Source: Acidobacteriota bacterium
Lineage (GTDB): Bacteria; Acidobacteriota; Terriglobia; Terriglobales; Acidobacteriaceae
NCBI GenBank assembly: GCA_013289685.1
Contig: JABCZL010000002.1
Span: forward strand, 372,001-436,000
Direction: 5' to 3'
DNA length: 64,000 nt
Every line of letters begins with the position of its first letter. Position 1 is the stretch's first letter. A program made the translations under genes and the position numbers. Under the pieces are notes generated by a model that worked only from the letters and a program-made list of their open reading frames with translations, was not told the origin of the DNA and ran no database searches. This document shows, one piece after another, positions 7,670 to 16,660 of this stretch.

Positions 7670-8725
7670 CTAGAAGCCGACCATGACCGGCTCGGGCTCC
7701 AGGCGCACGCCCCAGATTTCTTCGACGCGGTGCTGGATCTGATCTCTCAAGGCCAGCACCTCGGCAGCCGTGGCTCCTCCGCGGTTGACGATGGCCAGCG
7801 CGTGCTTGCTGGAAATGCCGACGTGGCCAAAGCCGTAGCCGCGGGCGAATCCGGATTTCTCGACCAGCCACGCCGCCGAAACTTTCCGGCTCTTTTCCAG
7901 CGCGGGATAACTGGGCAGAGTCAATTTCTTTGCTGCCGCCCGGTTCTCCAGATCTTTATGTTGCGCTTCCGAGAGCACAGGGTTCTTAAAGAACGAGCCC
8001 GCGCTTTGGCAGTCGGGATCGCCGGGAACGATCAGCATGCCTTTGCGGGCGCGAATGTGGCGCACCGCCTCGCGCGTCTCGGCGAGATTGGGGCGAGTTT
8101 CGCGGCCTTCGAAATGACGTTTCAGGTCGGCATATTCGAGGCAGGCCTCGCCACCGGGCGTGAGCGCGTAGGTGACGCGAAGAATGATGAACCGCCCACG
8201 CTCGGTCGTGTTGAAAATGCTGGAGCGGTAGGTGAAGCCGCAGGCCTCGCGGCAGAGCTCGCGCACCTGCCCGTCGTTCCGATCGAAGACCTCGACTGAC
8301 TCGATCGTCTCAGAGACTTCCTGTCCGTAGGCGCCTACGTTCTGCACCGGCGTGCCGCCCACGCTGCCCGGGATGCCGCTCAGGCACTCGACGCCCGCGC
8401 ACTGCGCCACCACGGCGTGCGAGACGAAACGGTCCCAGGATTCTCCCGCACCCGCGTCGAACGAAACTTTACCTGCGTCGTCGTTTCCGGGACGGCGCTC
8501 GATGCCGGGGATTGCGACCTTCAGCACCAGTCCGGGCCAGCCCGTATCGGCCACCACCAGATTGCTGCCGCCACCCAAAATAAATAGAGCCAAATCTTTC
8601 GACTGCGCGAATGCTACCGCCTCCTGCACTTCGCCGGGCGACTTCGCGTCCACGAAGAAACGGGCGGGACCGCCCAGGTGGAAGGTGGTCAGCGGAGCGA
8701 GTGAAACATTTTCCTGAAGCAGCAT
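7670..8725 (-). CDS. murB: UDP-N-acetylenolpyruvoylglucosamine reductase
   Basis: This FAD enzyme of about 351 residues reduces the enolpyruvyl group of UDP-GlcNAc-enolpyruvate to make UDP-MurNAc, the second committed step of peptidoglycan synthesis in the cytosol. The FAD-binding region shows TTFHLGGPARFF and LGGGSNLVVAD. The substrate domain shows GIPGSVGGTPVQNVGAYGQE and the catalytic AGSFFKNP serine. The C-terminal extension (LRDQIQHRVEEIWGVRLEPE) marks the longer type I (E. coli-like) form. An alternative TTG start lies five codons earlier (8740). It is not next to other mur genes here. Confidence 0.95.
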   Translation of the reverse strand: MLLQENVSLAPLTTFHLGGPARFFVDAKSPGEVQEAVAFAQSKDLALFILGGGSNLVVADTGWPGLVLKVAIPGIERRPGNDDAGKVSFDAGAGESWDRFVSHAVVAQCAGVECLSGIPGSVGGTPVQNVGAYGQEVSETIESVEVFDRNDGQVRELCREACGFTYRSSIFNTTERGRFIILRVTYALTPGGEACLEYADLKRHFEGRETRPNLAETREAVRHIRARKGMLIVPGDPDCQSAGSFFKNPVLSEAQHKDLENRAAAKKLTLPSYPALEKSRKVSAAWLVEKSGFARGYGFGHVGISSKHALAIVNRGGATAAEVLALRDQIQHRVEEIWGVRLEPEPVMVGF

Positions 8726-8740
8726 GGGACTGGCTCTCAA

Positions 8741-9066
8741 TATACATCGCCAGAGTTTTCGCCGATTGCAGGTGTGTCCCCATCTATGCTTCTTCCGTTC
8801 TGTCCTCCTGAGCGCAGAGTCGAAGGATCTCTACTCGCGTGCACAACGATGAGAACATGCGAGGAATTCTCAAGGTTCTGCTGCCCGCGCACCGATCTTG
8901 GGGAGGGCGGGCCGAAAGAGAACTCCCCGCGGCATTCGGAATTCGGTCCAATCGATAGGGATCTTTCGACTGCGTTGCCGTTTCGCTTCGCGAACGGCAA
9001 CTTCGCTCAAGATGACAGGGGAGGTGATGGCGGGGAGTTACAATGTATCCAGAGGAATAAACCGAC
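8741..9066. other. Intergenic region largely filled by a dispersed repeat
   Basis: This 326-nt gap between divergent murB and the bacilliredoxin gene is mostly occupied by a repeat element (8801-9017, listed separately). The last 45 nt before 9067 must carry the bacilliredoxin leader; I see no clear promoter there. Confidence 0.6.
8801..9017. repeat. Dispersed element with TGTCATCCTGAGC-type inverted ends, copy 1
   Basis: The left end TGTCCTCCTGAGCGCAGAGT with CGAAGGATCT is mirrored at the right end by AGGGATCTTTCGACTGCG and CTTCGCTCAAGATGACA. An inner palindrome GCCGTTTCGC / GCGAACGGC lies near the right end. Three more members are at 19288-19522, 42115-42214 and 49991-50075. Ends are conserved while interiors differ in length and sequence. 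Confidence 0.8.
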
Positions 9067-9504
9067 ATGCCGATGTATCCAGAAATTATGGTCATCCCGA
9101 TGCGCGAGGAACTGACGCGCCTGGGAATCGAAGAACTTCGCACACCTGAGCAGGTTGATCAAGCTCTGAACAATCGTCCCGGCACGACCATGGTCGTCGT
9201 GAACTCGATTTGCGGATGTGCCGCGGGACGGATGCGGCCCGCGGTGCGCCTGGCTATGCAGAATTCCATTCGGCCGGACCATGCGTACTCCGTCTTCGCG
9301 GGACAGGAAAAAGAAGCGACCGACCGCGCGCGCGGTTACTTTACGGGATATCCGCCGTCGTCGCCGTCGATCGGCATTCTGCGCGATGGCCAACTCGTCT
9401 ACCTGATGCCGCGCCGCGACATCGAGTCGCGCGAAGCCCCGGCCATTGCGGCCGATTTGAAGGCGGCATTTGATAAGTTGTGTGGCAAGCCGGCGGAAGT
9501 TTAG
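9067..9504 (+). CDS. Bacilliredoxin (BrxA/BrxB family)
   Basis: This 145-residue protein of the YphP/YqiW family has the diagnostic CGC motif (Cys49-Gly-Cys51, in NSICGCAAGRMRPAV) and the conserved GQEKEATDRARGYF and PPSSPSIG segments. In Bacillus these proteins remove bacillithiol from S-bacillithiolated proteins; in organisms without bacillithiol the partner thiol is uncertain. Cytosolic. Together with the exported peroxiredoxin at 49404 it points to active thiol redox maintenance. Confidence 0.9.
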   Translation: MPMYPEIMVIPMREELTRLGIEELRTPEQVDQALNNRPGTTMVVVNSICGCAAGRMRPAVRLAMQNSIRPDHAYSVFAGQEKEATDRARGYFTGYPPSSPSIGILRDGQLVYLMPRRDIESREAPAIAADLKAAFDKLCGKPAEV

Positions 9505-9556
9505 CTGCGGGCGCAAGTAGTCTTACAGCGAGGGACTGTCGGCCGTCGAATGAGGC

Positions 9557-9919
9557 CTACGGTTCCTCCGACACCTCGATCACATTTCCCTCCAAATCCC
9601 GCATCTCGAAATATTGCGTGCCCTGGCGATCTTTTTCTATGGCTCCGACATTTACACCGCGGGAACTCAAGCACTCTCGTGCTTTCTCGATGGCGCCTGT
9701 GTAGAGCGTCCGGGTAGTTCGATCTGTGGTCGCACTCGACGGGCCGAGCACAATCGCAGCGGGAAGTTCTTTCGGGAAAATCAGTCCGACACAACCTTCT
9801 CCGTCATCGAGCTCAACGTCGGCCCTTTTTAGACCGAGCTTCTCGATGTACCAGGCCGAGGCTGCCGCAATGTCATGCACTCCAACATAGAATGAATCGG
9901 CGACCCAGAGCAGAGACAT
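9557..9919 (-). CDS. VOC family protein (glyoxalase-like)
   Basis: This 120-residue single-domain vicinal-oxygen-chelate protein has an N-terminal strand-helix (ADSFYVGVHDIAAASAWYIE, KLGLKR) and a C-terminal YFEMRDLEGNVIEVSEEP, where the final E-V glutamate is the usual metal ligand. It is shorter than the VOC protein at 2229 and of a different branch. Substrate unknown. It is the last gene of a minus-strand stretch, convergent with the bacilliredoxin. Confidence 0.85.
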   Translation of the reverse strand: MSLLWVADSFYVGVHDIAAASAWYIEKLGLKRADVELDDGEGCVGLIFPKELPAAIVLGPSSATTDRTTRTLYTGAIEKARECLSSRGVNVGAIEKDRQGTQYFEMRDLEGNVIEVSEEP

Positions 9920-9967
9920 GGCTGCTTTTAAACTTCACAGGGGGCCCGTGTCAACACTGGCAGAGTT

Positions 9968-11146
9968 CTATTTCTTCGCCGGCTTGCTCATCTGGAAGGA
10001 CTTCACCACAATCGCGTTCGGCTGCATGCCCACGGGGATCAGCGTCAGCAGCGAGTACTCCGACGTTTCCAGCGTGCGCCTGGGCCTGCGCTTCTGGATC
10101 ACGGTCACATCCCCCGACTGCGTGTCGAGAACCAGGATGTAGTTCTGGTCGGGGGTCAGCACCAGAGCATCCGGACGGCTGCCCACCGTCAGCGTGGCGA
10201 TGCGGCGGCCCATGTCGATGTCATAAACCGCGACGCTGTTCGAGCCAAAATTCGTCACGTATAGCCGTGAATTGTCGAGCGTGACCACGCCGCGGGACGG
10301 GCGCTGTCCGATCTCCTGGCTGCTGCCCACCTCGTCGTTTCCGGTCTCGATGATCGAGATGCTGTCGGAATCGAAGTTGCACACGATCAACTCGCCGCCG
10401 TCGGGTTTAACGGTGAGACTGACCGGGGTGTGGCCAACGTCGAGCAGCGCCATCAGACGATCGCTTTTCAGGGTGCCGTTCTGCAACGCAATCGAGGCCA
10501 CCTGTGAAGATCCGGAGCAGGCGACGAAGGCTTTGCTCGAGTCCGGCAGGATAGCGATGTCTTCGGGTTGTTGGCAGACGGGAAGCGTGGCGCGCACGCG
10601 GAGCCCCTTGGCGTCGATCAGCGACACGGTATTGTCGCCGCGATTGCTGACCACGACCGTGGAACCGTCGGGCGAAACCCGCGCCATCCCCGGCGCAGCG
10701 CCCGCGCGGATGTTGCCGATCACCATCCGCTTCTCGAGATCGATCACGCTGACGTTCGACGAGCCCGAGTTGGCGACGTAGGCGCGCTTGCCGTCCTCGG
10801 CCACGTCGATGAAGTAGGGACGCCCGTGCACGCCGATCGTTGCCGCAACGGTGTTCGATTCGGCGTCGATCACGCTGACATTGTTCGAACCGGTGTTGAC
10901 CACGTAGATTTCATTCTTCTTGCTGTTAGCCGCGATGCCGGTGGGCTCGCTGCTTACGGGGATGGTCTTCGCGAGCGCAAAAGTGCGCAGGTCGATCACG
11001 CTGACCGTGTTGCTCTTGCCATTCGTGACGTAGGCGTATTCGCGGTAGAGTGGCCCGTAGTCGGGCAGAGCCTCCTCGCGGAAGTACCACCATCCGAGCC
11101 CGGCCAGGATGGGAATTAGAACAGCGATGAAGAGGAGTTTTCTCAA
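9968..11146 (-). CDS. YVTN beta-propeller repeat protein, membrane-anchored or secreted
   Basis: This 392-residue protein has an N-terminal hydrophobic segment (residues 4-20, LLFIAVLIPILAGLGWW) followed by about seven blades with the signature Y-V-(T/V)-N-x-x-x-(N/D)-(T/N)-V-S-V-I-D, for example YVTNGKSNTVSVIDLRT, YVVNTGSNNVSVIDAES and YVANSGSSNVSVIDLEK. Such seven-bladed propellers act in the periplasm or on the surface in binding or recognition. The start codon is TTG with no strong ribosome-binding site; no better start precedes the hydrophobic segment. Ligand unknown. Confidence 0.88.
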   Translation of the reverse strand: MRKLLFIAVLIPILAGLGWWYFREEALPDYGPLYREYAYVTNGKSNTVSVIDLRTFALAKTIPVSSEPTGIAANSKKNEIYVVNTGSNNVSVIDAESNTVAATIGVHGRPYFIDVAEDGKRAYVANSGSSNVSVIDLEKRMVIGNIRAGAAPGMARVSPDGSTVVVSNRGDNTVSLIDAKGLRVRATLPVCQQPEDIAILPDSSKAFVACSGSSQVASIALQNGTLKSDRLMALLDVGHTPVSLTVKPDGGELIVCNFDSDSISIIETGNDEVGSSQEIGQRPSRGVVTLDNSRLYVTNFGSNSVAVYDIDMGRRIATLTVGSRPDALVLTPDQNYILVLDTQSGDVTVIQKRRPRRTLETSEYSLLTLIPVGMQPNAIVVKSFQMSKPAKK

Positions 11147-11196
11147 AGTGGATTGAGTCTTAAGAGAAGAAAGCTTAGCAGAATTTGAACCGCAAT

Positions 11197-11598
11197 CTAT
11201 GCCGGCTCAATTACCTTCAATTCGCGGACTTGAGAAAAGTGGCGCTTGTTGAAAGTCGCGACCGCACTGTCACGCTCCAGGGCCGTGGCGGCCACGATGA
11301 GATCGTAGGCGCCAATCATCTTGCCGGAGGACTCGAGGCGGGCCCAGAGGCGGGCATGCTCCATCGCGGTCGCTTCCGTGTAAGGAAAAATTCGAACTGA
11401 ATTCAAAATCCTGCGAAGGTACGCTTCTCGCTCAGCCCTGAATGCGCCTGTCGCCCGTTCCGCGCCGTGCCACAACTCGGCCACCGTAATCGCGGCCACC
11501 GCGAACTGCTCGCTCGACCGTGAGGCGGTCCATCGCTTCAGGTCGAAGGATTTTCTTTCGTCCCGAATGATGACGTCGGTATCGAGGATTATCGCCAC
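11197..11598 (-). CDS. PIN-domain toxin (VapC-like) of a Phd/PIN module
   Basis: This 133-residue PIN nuclease has acidic residues expected to bind Mg: Asp in ILDTDVIIRDE near the start, Glu in ITVAELWHGAE, and Asp in GAYDLIVAATALE. VapC-type toxins cleave RNA, often initiator tRNA or rRNA. A GTG start is taken at 11598; it overlaps the antitoxin stop by 10 nt, which supports translational coupling. This is the first of three PIN modules in the window. Confidence 0.88.
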   Translation of the reverse strand: MAIILDTDVIIRDERKSFDLKRWTASRSSEQFAVAAITVAELWHGAERATGAFRAEREAYLRRILNSVRIFPYTEATAMEHARLWARLESSGKMIGAYDLIVAATALERDSAVATFNKRHFSQVRELKVIEPA

Positions 11599-11861
11599 CG
11601 GTCCACCGGAGGTTTCAGCATTTTGCGGGCGCGCTGCAGATCCTTTCGCCACGCCTTTGCGTTTTCCGGCGATAACTCCAGACCGGCCAGCGCCTCCGCC
11701 AAGTCGCGCCCGGTACAGGTTTTCTCGCCATCCGGCACAAGGCGGGCCACCGGCGTGCCATTCTTGAGCAGGACGAACGTCATGTTTTGATAACGGACGC
11801 GGTTCACGCAATCGGCAAAATTGCGGGCGGCCTCGGTGACCGAGATGGGCGTAGTTTTCAT
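11589..11861 (-). CDS. Phd/YefM-type antitoxin
   Basis: This 90-residue antitoxin has a Phd/YefM N-terminal DNA-binding fold (TPISVTEAARNFADCVNRVR, then MTFVLLKNGTPVARLVPDGE). Its charged C-terminal tail (AWRKDLQRARKMLKPPVDRW) is the part that would wrap the PIN toxin. It overlaps the toxin start. An 8-bp direct repeat CAGATTAT-CAGATTAT lies 6 nt upstream of the start and is a likely autoregulatory operator. Confidence 0.88.
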   Translation of the reverse strand: MKTTPISVTEAARNFADCVNRVRYQNMTFVLLKNGTPVARLVPDGEKTCTGRDLAEALAGLELSPENAKAWRKDLQRARKMLKPPVDRWR

Positions 11862-11866
11862 AAAAT

Positions 11867-11882
11867 CAGATTATCAGATTAT
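11867..11882 (-). promoter_or_regulatory. Putative operator of the Phd/PIN module (two 8-bp direct repeats)
   Basis: CAGATTAT occurs twice in direct succession immediately before the antitoxin ATG, within an AT-rich stretch that contrasts with the GC-rich surroundings. Phd/YefM antitoxins bind repeats at their own promoter, so this is a reasonable operator. The assignment is inference from position. Confidence 0.5.
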
Positions 11883-11918
11883 CCACGCAAATAACAATAT
11901 TCCTCGGTGGGCCTTGAT

Positions 11919-12371
11919 TCAAGGATGCTGGTACAAGCCAAAGTCGACCTCAACGGCGATCTCGGCGGAAACAGGCTTTCCATCTTTGGTCGCTGGCTGA
12001 AACTTCCATTTGCTTACCGCTTCGACGGCCTTTTCGTCGATGCCATGCCCAAGGCCCTGCAAGACTCGTACCAGAGTCGTCTTGCCGACTGACGTGACCA
12101 CGACGCTGAGCGTCACCACTCCTCGAACTTTTCTTTTTCTCGCTTCTTCGCTGAAGTCCGGCTCTGGCGAATAGACGAGCCGCGGCGGCTTCACGCCGTC
12201 GCGCACCTTGTAGACAGGCTCGGTTACGCCATTGACCAGGACAGTCGATGCCGGTGACGTCGGAGGCGTTTTCGCTGGCTCCTCCTGAGCAACGAGAACG
12301 GTGGCGCAGAATAGAAGAAGGACGGCACTAAGACCGGAAAGATTCCAGGCGACGTTTTCCCATGCATTCAT
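11919..12371 (-). CDS. TonB C-terminal domain protein
   Basis: This 150-residue protein has a membrane or signal segment (residues 9-25, LSGLSAVLLLFCATVLVAQ), a short proline-containing linker and a C-terminal TonB domain: PDFSEEARKRKVRGVVTLSV, then VVTSVGKTTLVRVLQGLGHG and AVSKWKFQPATKDGKPV. Acidobacteria carry many such short TonB-like proteins; whether this one energises an outer-membrane receptor is unknown, as the ExbB/D-binding helix is not typical. The start at 12371 follows GGAGGCC. Confidence 0.85.
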   Translation of the reverse strand: MNAWENVAWNLSGLSAVLLLFCATVLVAQEEPAKTPPTSPASTVLVNGVTEPVYKVRDGVKPPRLVYSPEPDFSEEARKRKVRGVVTLSVVVTSVGKTTLVRVLQGLGHGIDEKAVEAVSKWKFQPATKDGKPVSAEIAVEVDFGLYQHP

Positions 12372-12395
12372 TTTGGCCTCCAGAACGAACACGGC

Positions 12396-13469
12396 CTACT
12401 TGCTCACTGCGACCGGCACGCCGACTCGAATCGACGGCACCGTCCGCCCTACGACCGCCGCGATCTGCCGCACCTGCACCATCAGCTCGTCGAACTGATC
12501 GGGGAACAGCGACTGCGGGCCGTCGGAGAGCGCTTCGTCCGGTTTGTGATGCACTTCCACCATCAAACCATCGGCGCCCACGGCGACTGCTGCGCGCGAC
12601 AGCGGAGTCACTTTGTTGCGCTTGCCGGTGCCGTGGCTGGGATCGACCAGGATCGGCAGGTGGCTGAGCCGCTGCACTGCCGGGACGACGCTCAGGTCGA
12701 GCGTGTTGCGGGTGTGGTCGGCGAAGGTGCGCACGCCGCGCTCGCACAGAGCCACGTTGTAGTTGCCCTCGCTCATGATGTATTCGGCGGCCATCAGGAA
12801 TTCTTCGAGCGTCGCCGCCATGCCGCGCTTCAGCAGGACCGGCTTGCGGGATCGTCCTGCACGCTTCAACAAAGAAAAATTCTGCATGTTGCGGGCGCCG
12901 ATCTGGATCATGTCGGCATACTCTTCGACCAGGTCGAGCGACTCGTGGTCGATGGCTTCAGTGATGATCTTCATGCCAAACTGCTGGCGGATTTCCGCCA
13001 TGATGCGCAGGCCTTCCTCGCCGAGTCCTTGAAAGGAGTAGGGAGAGGTACGCGGTTTGTAGGCGCCGCCGCGAAAGAATTGCGCTCCGGCGCGATGTAC
13101 GCGCTCGGCCACGGTAAAGGCCTGCTCGCGATTCTCAATGGCACACGGCCCGGCGACAATGGCAAGGCCGGTTCCACCGATCGTTGGTCCGTCGATGCCG
13201 GCCGCTGTCCCGGGAAAAGTGATGACGGTGTTTTCTTCTTTAAGATCGCGGCTGACAAGTTTGTAGGGCTTGGAAACCTGGATGACTTCCTGCACTCCGG
13301 GCATCTCTTCCAGGGTGCCCTGTTCGACTTCTCCCTTGTTGCCGGTGATGCCGATTGCGGTGCGGGTTGCACCCGGCATGGAATGTGCGCGATAGCCCAG
13401 ATTCTCGATTTTCTGACAAACGGCGCGCACCTGGTCTTCGGTAGCCTGCGCCTTCATTACGACTAGCAT
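12396..13469 (-). CDS. aroF: 3-deoxy-7-phosphoheptulonate (DAHP) synthase, regulated form
   Basis: This 357-residue protein condenses phosphoenolpyruvate with erythrose-4-phosphate, the first step of the shikimate pathway. The N-terminal 70 residues ([20 protein letters not shown]...) form the ferredoxin-like regulatory domain seen in Thermotoga-type enzymes, where it closes the active site when Tyr or Phe binds. The barrel shows [33 protein letters not shown] and [10 protein letters not shown]. The start at 13469 follows AGGGTGAAATT. Its gene ends 24 nt before the TonB-domain gene start. Confidence 0.94.
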   Translation of the reverse strand: MLVVMKAQATEDQVRAVCQKIENLGYRAHSMPGATRTAIGITGNKGEVEQGTLEEMPGVQEVIQVSKPYKLVSRDLKEENTVITFPGTAAGIDGPTIGGTGLAIVAGPCAIENREQAFTVAERVHRAGAQFFRGGAYKPRTSPYSFQGLGEEGLRIMAEIRQQFGMKIITEAIDHESLDLVEEYADMIQIGARNMQNFSLLKRAGRSRKPVLLKRGMAATLEEFLMAAEYIMSEGNYNVALCERGVRTFADHTRNTLDLSVVPAVQRLSHLPILVDPSHGTGKRNKVTPLSRAAVAVGADGLMVEVHHKPDEALSDGPQSLFPDQFDELMVQVRQIAAVVGRTVPSIRVGVPVAVSK

Positions 13470-13778
13470 AATTTCACCCTGGATGAGCCTTTTTCTGCGG
13501 CCGCCAAAGAACAAAGAATAAAGAACAACGAACAAAGAACAAAGAACAAAGAAGTCAAGCTGCGCTCGACGGACGGGCGAGGGCGCGCGTCCCTACACAA
13601 GCACATTGTCGGCCGCCCCAAGTCTACCGTTGCCCGCACCTGCACCGCAAATGCAGCATTCCCCAGGGTTTTCCACAGCTATTGTGAGATTCAGCACTGC
13701 TTATTGTGATCCTGATCACCGACCCCGGGGTCAGTTGCGGGATAAAGTGCTTGAAATTCACTTTCGGAGGACGCATTC
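13470..13778. other. Intergenic region with A-rich repeats and the adh regulatory region
   Basis: This is a 309-nt gap between divergent aroF and an alcohol dehydrogenase. From 13506 to 13554 the AAAGAAC heptamer recurs six to seven times with variations, ahead of aroF. From 13700 to 13732 two exact palindromes precede the dehydrogenase (listed separately). The middle part contains nothing I can assign. Confidence 0.6.
13706..13732 (+). promoter_or_regulatory. Two adjacent palindromes upstream of the alcohol dehydrogenase
   Basis: GTGATCCTGATCAC (13706-13719) is a palindrome of two 6-bp arms around CT and resembles a Crp/Fnr-type half-site pair (TGTGATC...GATCAC). It is followed at 13721-13732 by the exact 12-bp palindrome GACCCCGGGGTC. 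They lie 47-73 nt before the ATG, where a regulator or promoter would be expected. The regulator is unknown; oxygen or carbon control is a guess from the resemblance. Confidence 0.45.
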
Positions 13779-14858
13779 ATGACCTATCCCAGAACGATGC
13801 AAGCAGCAGTGGTAGAAGAGTTCGGCAAGCCCCTCGTTATTCGCGAAGTTCCAGTACCCACCCCGGGCCCAGGACAAGCTCTTGTAGAAATCATCGCCAG
13901 CGGCGTGTGTCACACCGACCTGCACGCGGCGGAAGGAGACTGGCCCATCAAGCCGACTCCGCCCTTTATTCCGGGACACGAAGGCGCCGGCATTGTGGCC
14001 GCGCTCGGCTCCGGAGTTACCCATCTGAAGGTGGGTGACCGCGTCGGCATCGCCTGGCTGCACAGCGCCTGCGGACATTGCGAGTTCTGTCTGTCGGGAT
14101 GGGAGACGCTTTGCCTCGAGCAGAAGAACTCGGGATACTCGGTGAACGGTACGTTCGCGCAGTATGCCCTGGGGCAAGCCGACTATCTGGGGCGAATCCC
14201 CAAGAATCTGTCTTTCGTGGACGCGGCGCCGATTCTTTGCGCCGGAGTCACAACCTACAAAGGATTGAAGCAGACCAACGCGCGTCCCGGAGAGTGGGTC
14301 GTGATCTCAGGCGCGGGCGGGTTGGGCCACGTTGCCATTCAGTACGCCAAAGCCATGGGACTGCACGTCGCGGCCGTGGACCTGGGTCCGGAGAAGATGG
14401 CTCTGGCACGCAAGCTGGGTGCTGAAATCACTATCGATGCCCGGACGCAAGACCCGGCCACCGAAATCCAGAAGCAGATTGGCGGTGCTCACGGAGTGCT
14501 GGTGACGGCGGTTTCCACGATCGCGTTCAAGCAGGCGATCGGCATGTTGCGGCGCGGCGGCACTTGCGTGCTCAACGGCTTGCCGCCGGGAGAGTTTCCG
14601 GTCTCTATCTTCGAGTTGGTTTTGAACGGGCAGACGGTGCGCGGGTCGATTGTCGGGACGCGCCTCGATCTGGAAGAATCTCTCGCGTTTGCCGCCGAGG
14701 GCAAAGTGAAGGCGACGATTGAGACGCTTCCGCTGGGCTCGATCAACGATGTTTTCGACCGGCTGAAGACGGGTAAAGTCAACGGACGTGTGGTCCTCGG
14801 AATCGCCAAGCAGGGCGCTGGCCGCGAGACCTCCACGCAGGTCACCGTGGCCGCCTGA
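13779..14858 (+). CDS. Zinc-dependent alcohol dehydrogenase (AdhP-like)
   Basis: This 359-residue medium-chain dehydrogenase oxidises primary alcohols with NAD. Catalytic zinc ligands are visible in [10 protein letters not shown] (Cys, His) with GHEGAG and the later CAGV cysteine. The structural zinc loop is [15 protein letters not shown], with four cysteines. The NAD fold has [17 protein letters not shown]. The closest type is the bacterial AdhP group. GGAGGA lies 8 nt before the ATG, and a strong hairpin terminator follows. Confidence 0.92.
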   Translation: MTYPRTMQAAVVEEFGKPLVIREVPVPTPGPGQALVEIIASGVCHTDLHAAEGDWPIKPTPPFIPGHEGAGIVAALGSGVTHLKVGDRVGIAWLHSACGHCEFCLSGWETLCLEQKNSGYSVNGTFAQYALGQADYLGRIPKNLSFVDAAPILCAGVTTYKGLKQTNARPGEWVVISGAGGLGHVAIQYAKAMGLHVAAVDLGPEKMALARKLGAEITIDARTQDPATEIQKQIGGAHGVLVTAVSTIAFKQAIGMLRRGGTCVLNGLPPGEFPVSIFELVLNGQTVRGSIVGTRLDLEESLAFAAEGKVKATIETLPLGSINDVFDRLKTGKVNGRVVLGIAKQGAGRETSTQVTVAA

Positions 14859-14878
14859 GAACGGGTAAAACGCAGGAA

Positions 14879-14914
14879 GGCCGCGGCCAGCCATGACCGC
14901 GGCCCGTTTTCTTT
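14879..14914 (+). terminator. Rho-independent terminator after the alcohol dehydrogenase
   Basis: GGCCGCGG (14879-14886) pairs with CCGCGGCC (14897-14904) around a 10-nt loop and is followed by CGTTTTCTTT. It lies 20 nt after the dehydrogenase stop. Confidence 0.8.
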
Positions 14915-15027
14915 GCAGGCTCCAGGTGTCGGCAGAGCCACCACGGACCGCGGTTGAAGCGGACTCCATGATTGACGCAGGGTTTGACGCAAGCCGGCAA
15001 GAAGCCGGATATTCTAGTCGACCCCTT

Positions 15028-15447
15028 ATGCCGAGTGCCGATCCGAAAACAAAACTGGCAGAACTCGCCAAGCCCGCGAAGTCCAGCCTTGATGATCTGC
15101 TCCGATTTGAGAAATTGAAAACTGAGCAGTGGTTTATGCGGCTGTCCGTGGGCGGGCAGGCCCGCAACTGGGAGTTTCTGACCGCGGATTCCGCAACCAA
15201 CGATACGATGATCAAAGAGAAGATCGCGCAGAGTGAAAAGCCAATCACCGAACTGGTGCTGGCGTTCGTGGGAATGGTCGACTGGCGACGGAGCAAGCAG
15301 TTTATGGCCTACCTGCAGTACTTCCGGGCAGACTATGAGCAGGGTGCGTTGTGCCTGCGCCATTTGAAGGACGCGCCCCAGCCGGGGAAGTTCGAAGGGT
15401 TCGGAGGGTTCATGGTCATCGGTGGTTGTAAGAATATTTGGATTTGA
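15028..15447 (+). CDS. Hypothetical protein between two alcohol dehydrogenases
   Basis: This 139-residue soluble protein has no signal peptide or membrane helix. A basic N-terminus (KTKLAELAKPAKSSLDDLLR) precedes a mixed alpha/beta body (FMRLSVGGQARNWEFLTADS, then ITELVLAFVGMVDWRRSKQF) and a glycine-rich end (FEGFGGFMVIGGCKNIWI). I do not recognise the family. An upstream in-frame ATG at 14968 is possible; 15028 is chosen because the segment before it looks non-conserved and overlaps a spacer. Coding character is good. Confidence 0.65.
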   Translation: MPSADPKTKLAELAKPAKSSLDDLLRFEKLKTEQWFMRLSVGGQARNWEFLTADSATNDTMIKEKIAQSEKPITELVLAFVGMVDWRRSKQFMAYLQYFRADYEQGALCLRHLKDAPQPGKFEGFGGFMVIGGCKNIWI

Positions 15448-15519
15448 GCGCACCCCGCATCCGCGGCACGAGTACTGCATCCACATAGGGTCGCATTCAG
15501 ATCCGCAGGAGCATTCTTC

Positions 15520-16506
15520 ATGAAAGCAGCAGTGGTTCCCTCCGTTAACGGCAAGTGGGAGGTGAAAGAGTGGCAGACGCCCAAGGCCGGTCCCAATCAA
15601 GTCGTCATTAAGATTCATGCCAGCGGCCTCTGCTATACCGATGTGCATTTGACGCACGGGTTGTTCCCGCTGCAGTTTCCGCGAGTCCTGGGCCACGAGC
15701 CGGTGGGAGAAATCGTGGAGGTCGGTCCCGGAGTTACGTCACGCAAGGTTGGGGATCGCGTGGGCGTGGGCTGGGTGCAGAAGGGCTGTGGACGCTGCGA
15801 GTGGTGCCTGCGCGGCAAGAAAGAGTTGTGCCAGAACGCGATTTCGACCGGCATAGGACTGCAGGGCAGCCATGCCGAGTACATGCTGGCCTACGCGGAC
15901 GCGACGATGCTGATTCCCGACGCGCTGGGCTACGAGCAGGCTGCGCCCATCTTCTGCGCGGGATACACGGTGTGGAGCGGGCTGCGACTTGCCGATCCCA
16001 AGCCGCACGAGCGCGTCGCGGTGGTCGGCATTGGAGGGCTCGGCCACCTGGCGCTGCAATATTCCAAAGCATCGGGATTTGAAACTATCGCCGTGACCAA
16101 GTCGAAAGACAAATGGAAAATGATTCGCGACCTAGGGGCCGACGAAGTGGTCGAGAGCGGCGAGAACCTGCTGGCCGCGGGCGGAGCCGACGTTCTGCTG
16201 GCGACGTCGAATTCGTGGGCCGCGACGGGGGACGCGGCGAAGGGGATGCGTCCTTACGGCCGCATCATTCTCATGGGCGTGGGCGCCGAGCCGCTGAACT
16301 ACAATCCCGAACTCTTGTTCAAACGCGTCCGGCTGATCGGCTCGAGCCAGAACGGTCCCGAATATCTTTACGAAGCGCTGGATTACGCTGCGAAGGGCAA
16401 GGTAAAGGTGGTTGCCGAGACATACACGCTTGACGACATCGGCAAAGCCTACGACCGTGTGGCCGATGGGAAAGTGCGGTTCCGGGCAGTGATCACGATG
16501 AACTGA
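15520..16506 (+). CDS. Zinc-dependent alcohol dehydrogenase, second copy
   Basis: This 328-residue medium-chain dehydrogenase is of a different subgroup from the one at 13779. Catalytic zinc region: SGLCYTDVHLTHG and GHEPVGEIVE; structural zinc: CGRCEWCLRGKKELC; nucleotide fold: GIGGLGHLALQYSKASG. It is nearer to the YahK/cinnamyl-alcohol-type enzymes in its loop after the cofactor domain (TKSKDKWKMIRDLGAD). The substrate is not predictable. It is shorter than typical ADH by about 20 residues, without loss of a catalytic motif. Confidence 0.9.
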   Translation: MKAAVVPSVNGKWEVKEWQTPKAGPNQVVIKIHASGLCYTDVHLTHGLFPLQFPRVLGHEPVGEIVEVGPGVTSRKVGDRVGVGWVQKGCGRCEWCLRGKKELCQNAISTGIGLQGSHAEYMLAYADATMLIPDALGYEQAAPIFCAGYTVWSGLRLADPKPHERVAVVGIGGLGHLALQYSKASGFETIAVTKSKDKWKMIRDLGADEVVESGENLLAAGGADVLLATSNSWAATGDAAKGMRPYGRIILMGVGAEPLNYNPELLFKRVRLIGSSQNGPEYLYEALDYAAKGKVKVVAETYTLDDIGKAYDRVADGKVRFRAVITMN

Positions 16507-16518
16507 ACTTTTGATTGT

Positions 16519-16546
16519 GTGGCGCGGGCGCCCACGCCCGCGTGCG
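16519..16546. repeat. GC-rich short palindrome (GGCGCGGGCG family)
   Basis: GTGGCGCGGGCGCCCACGCCCGCG contains two interleaved inverted GGCGCGGGCG / CGCCCGCG pieces. A relative is at 26217-26242. It lies between the second alcohol dehydrogenase and leuS. Confidence 0.5.
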
Positions 16547-16660
16547 ATCGTCGCGTGCATGCGAAATGGCCGGGTGGTGGAGATCGCCCGCGCCATATCC
16601 GCGCTATATTTTCACCTTGCGTTGTAGAATCTAGGTTTCGGCTTTCGACTGCCCTCACTT

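Noticed and set aside
13506..13554. A-rich heptamer repeat as an origin or iteron array
   Set aside because: The units are irregular, with no DnaA boxes or replication genes nearby; it is probably slippage in a spacer.
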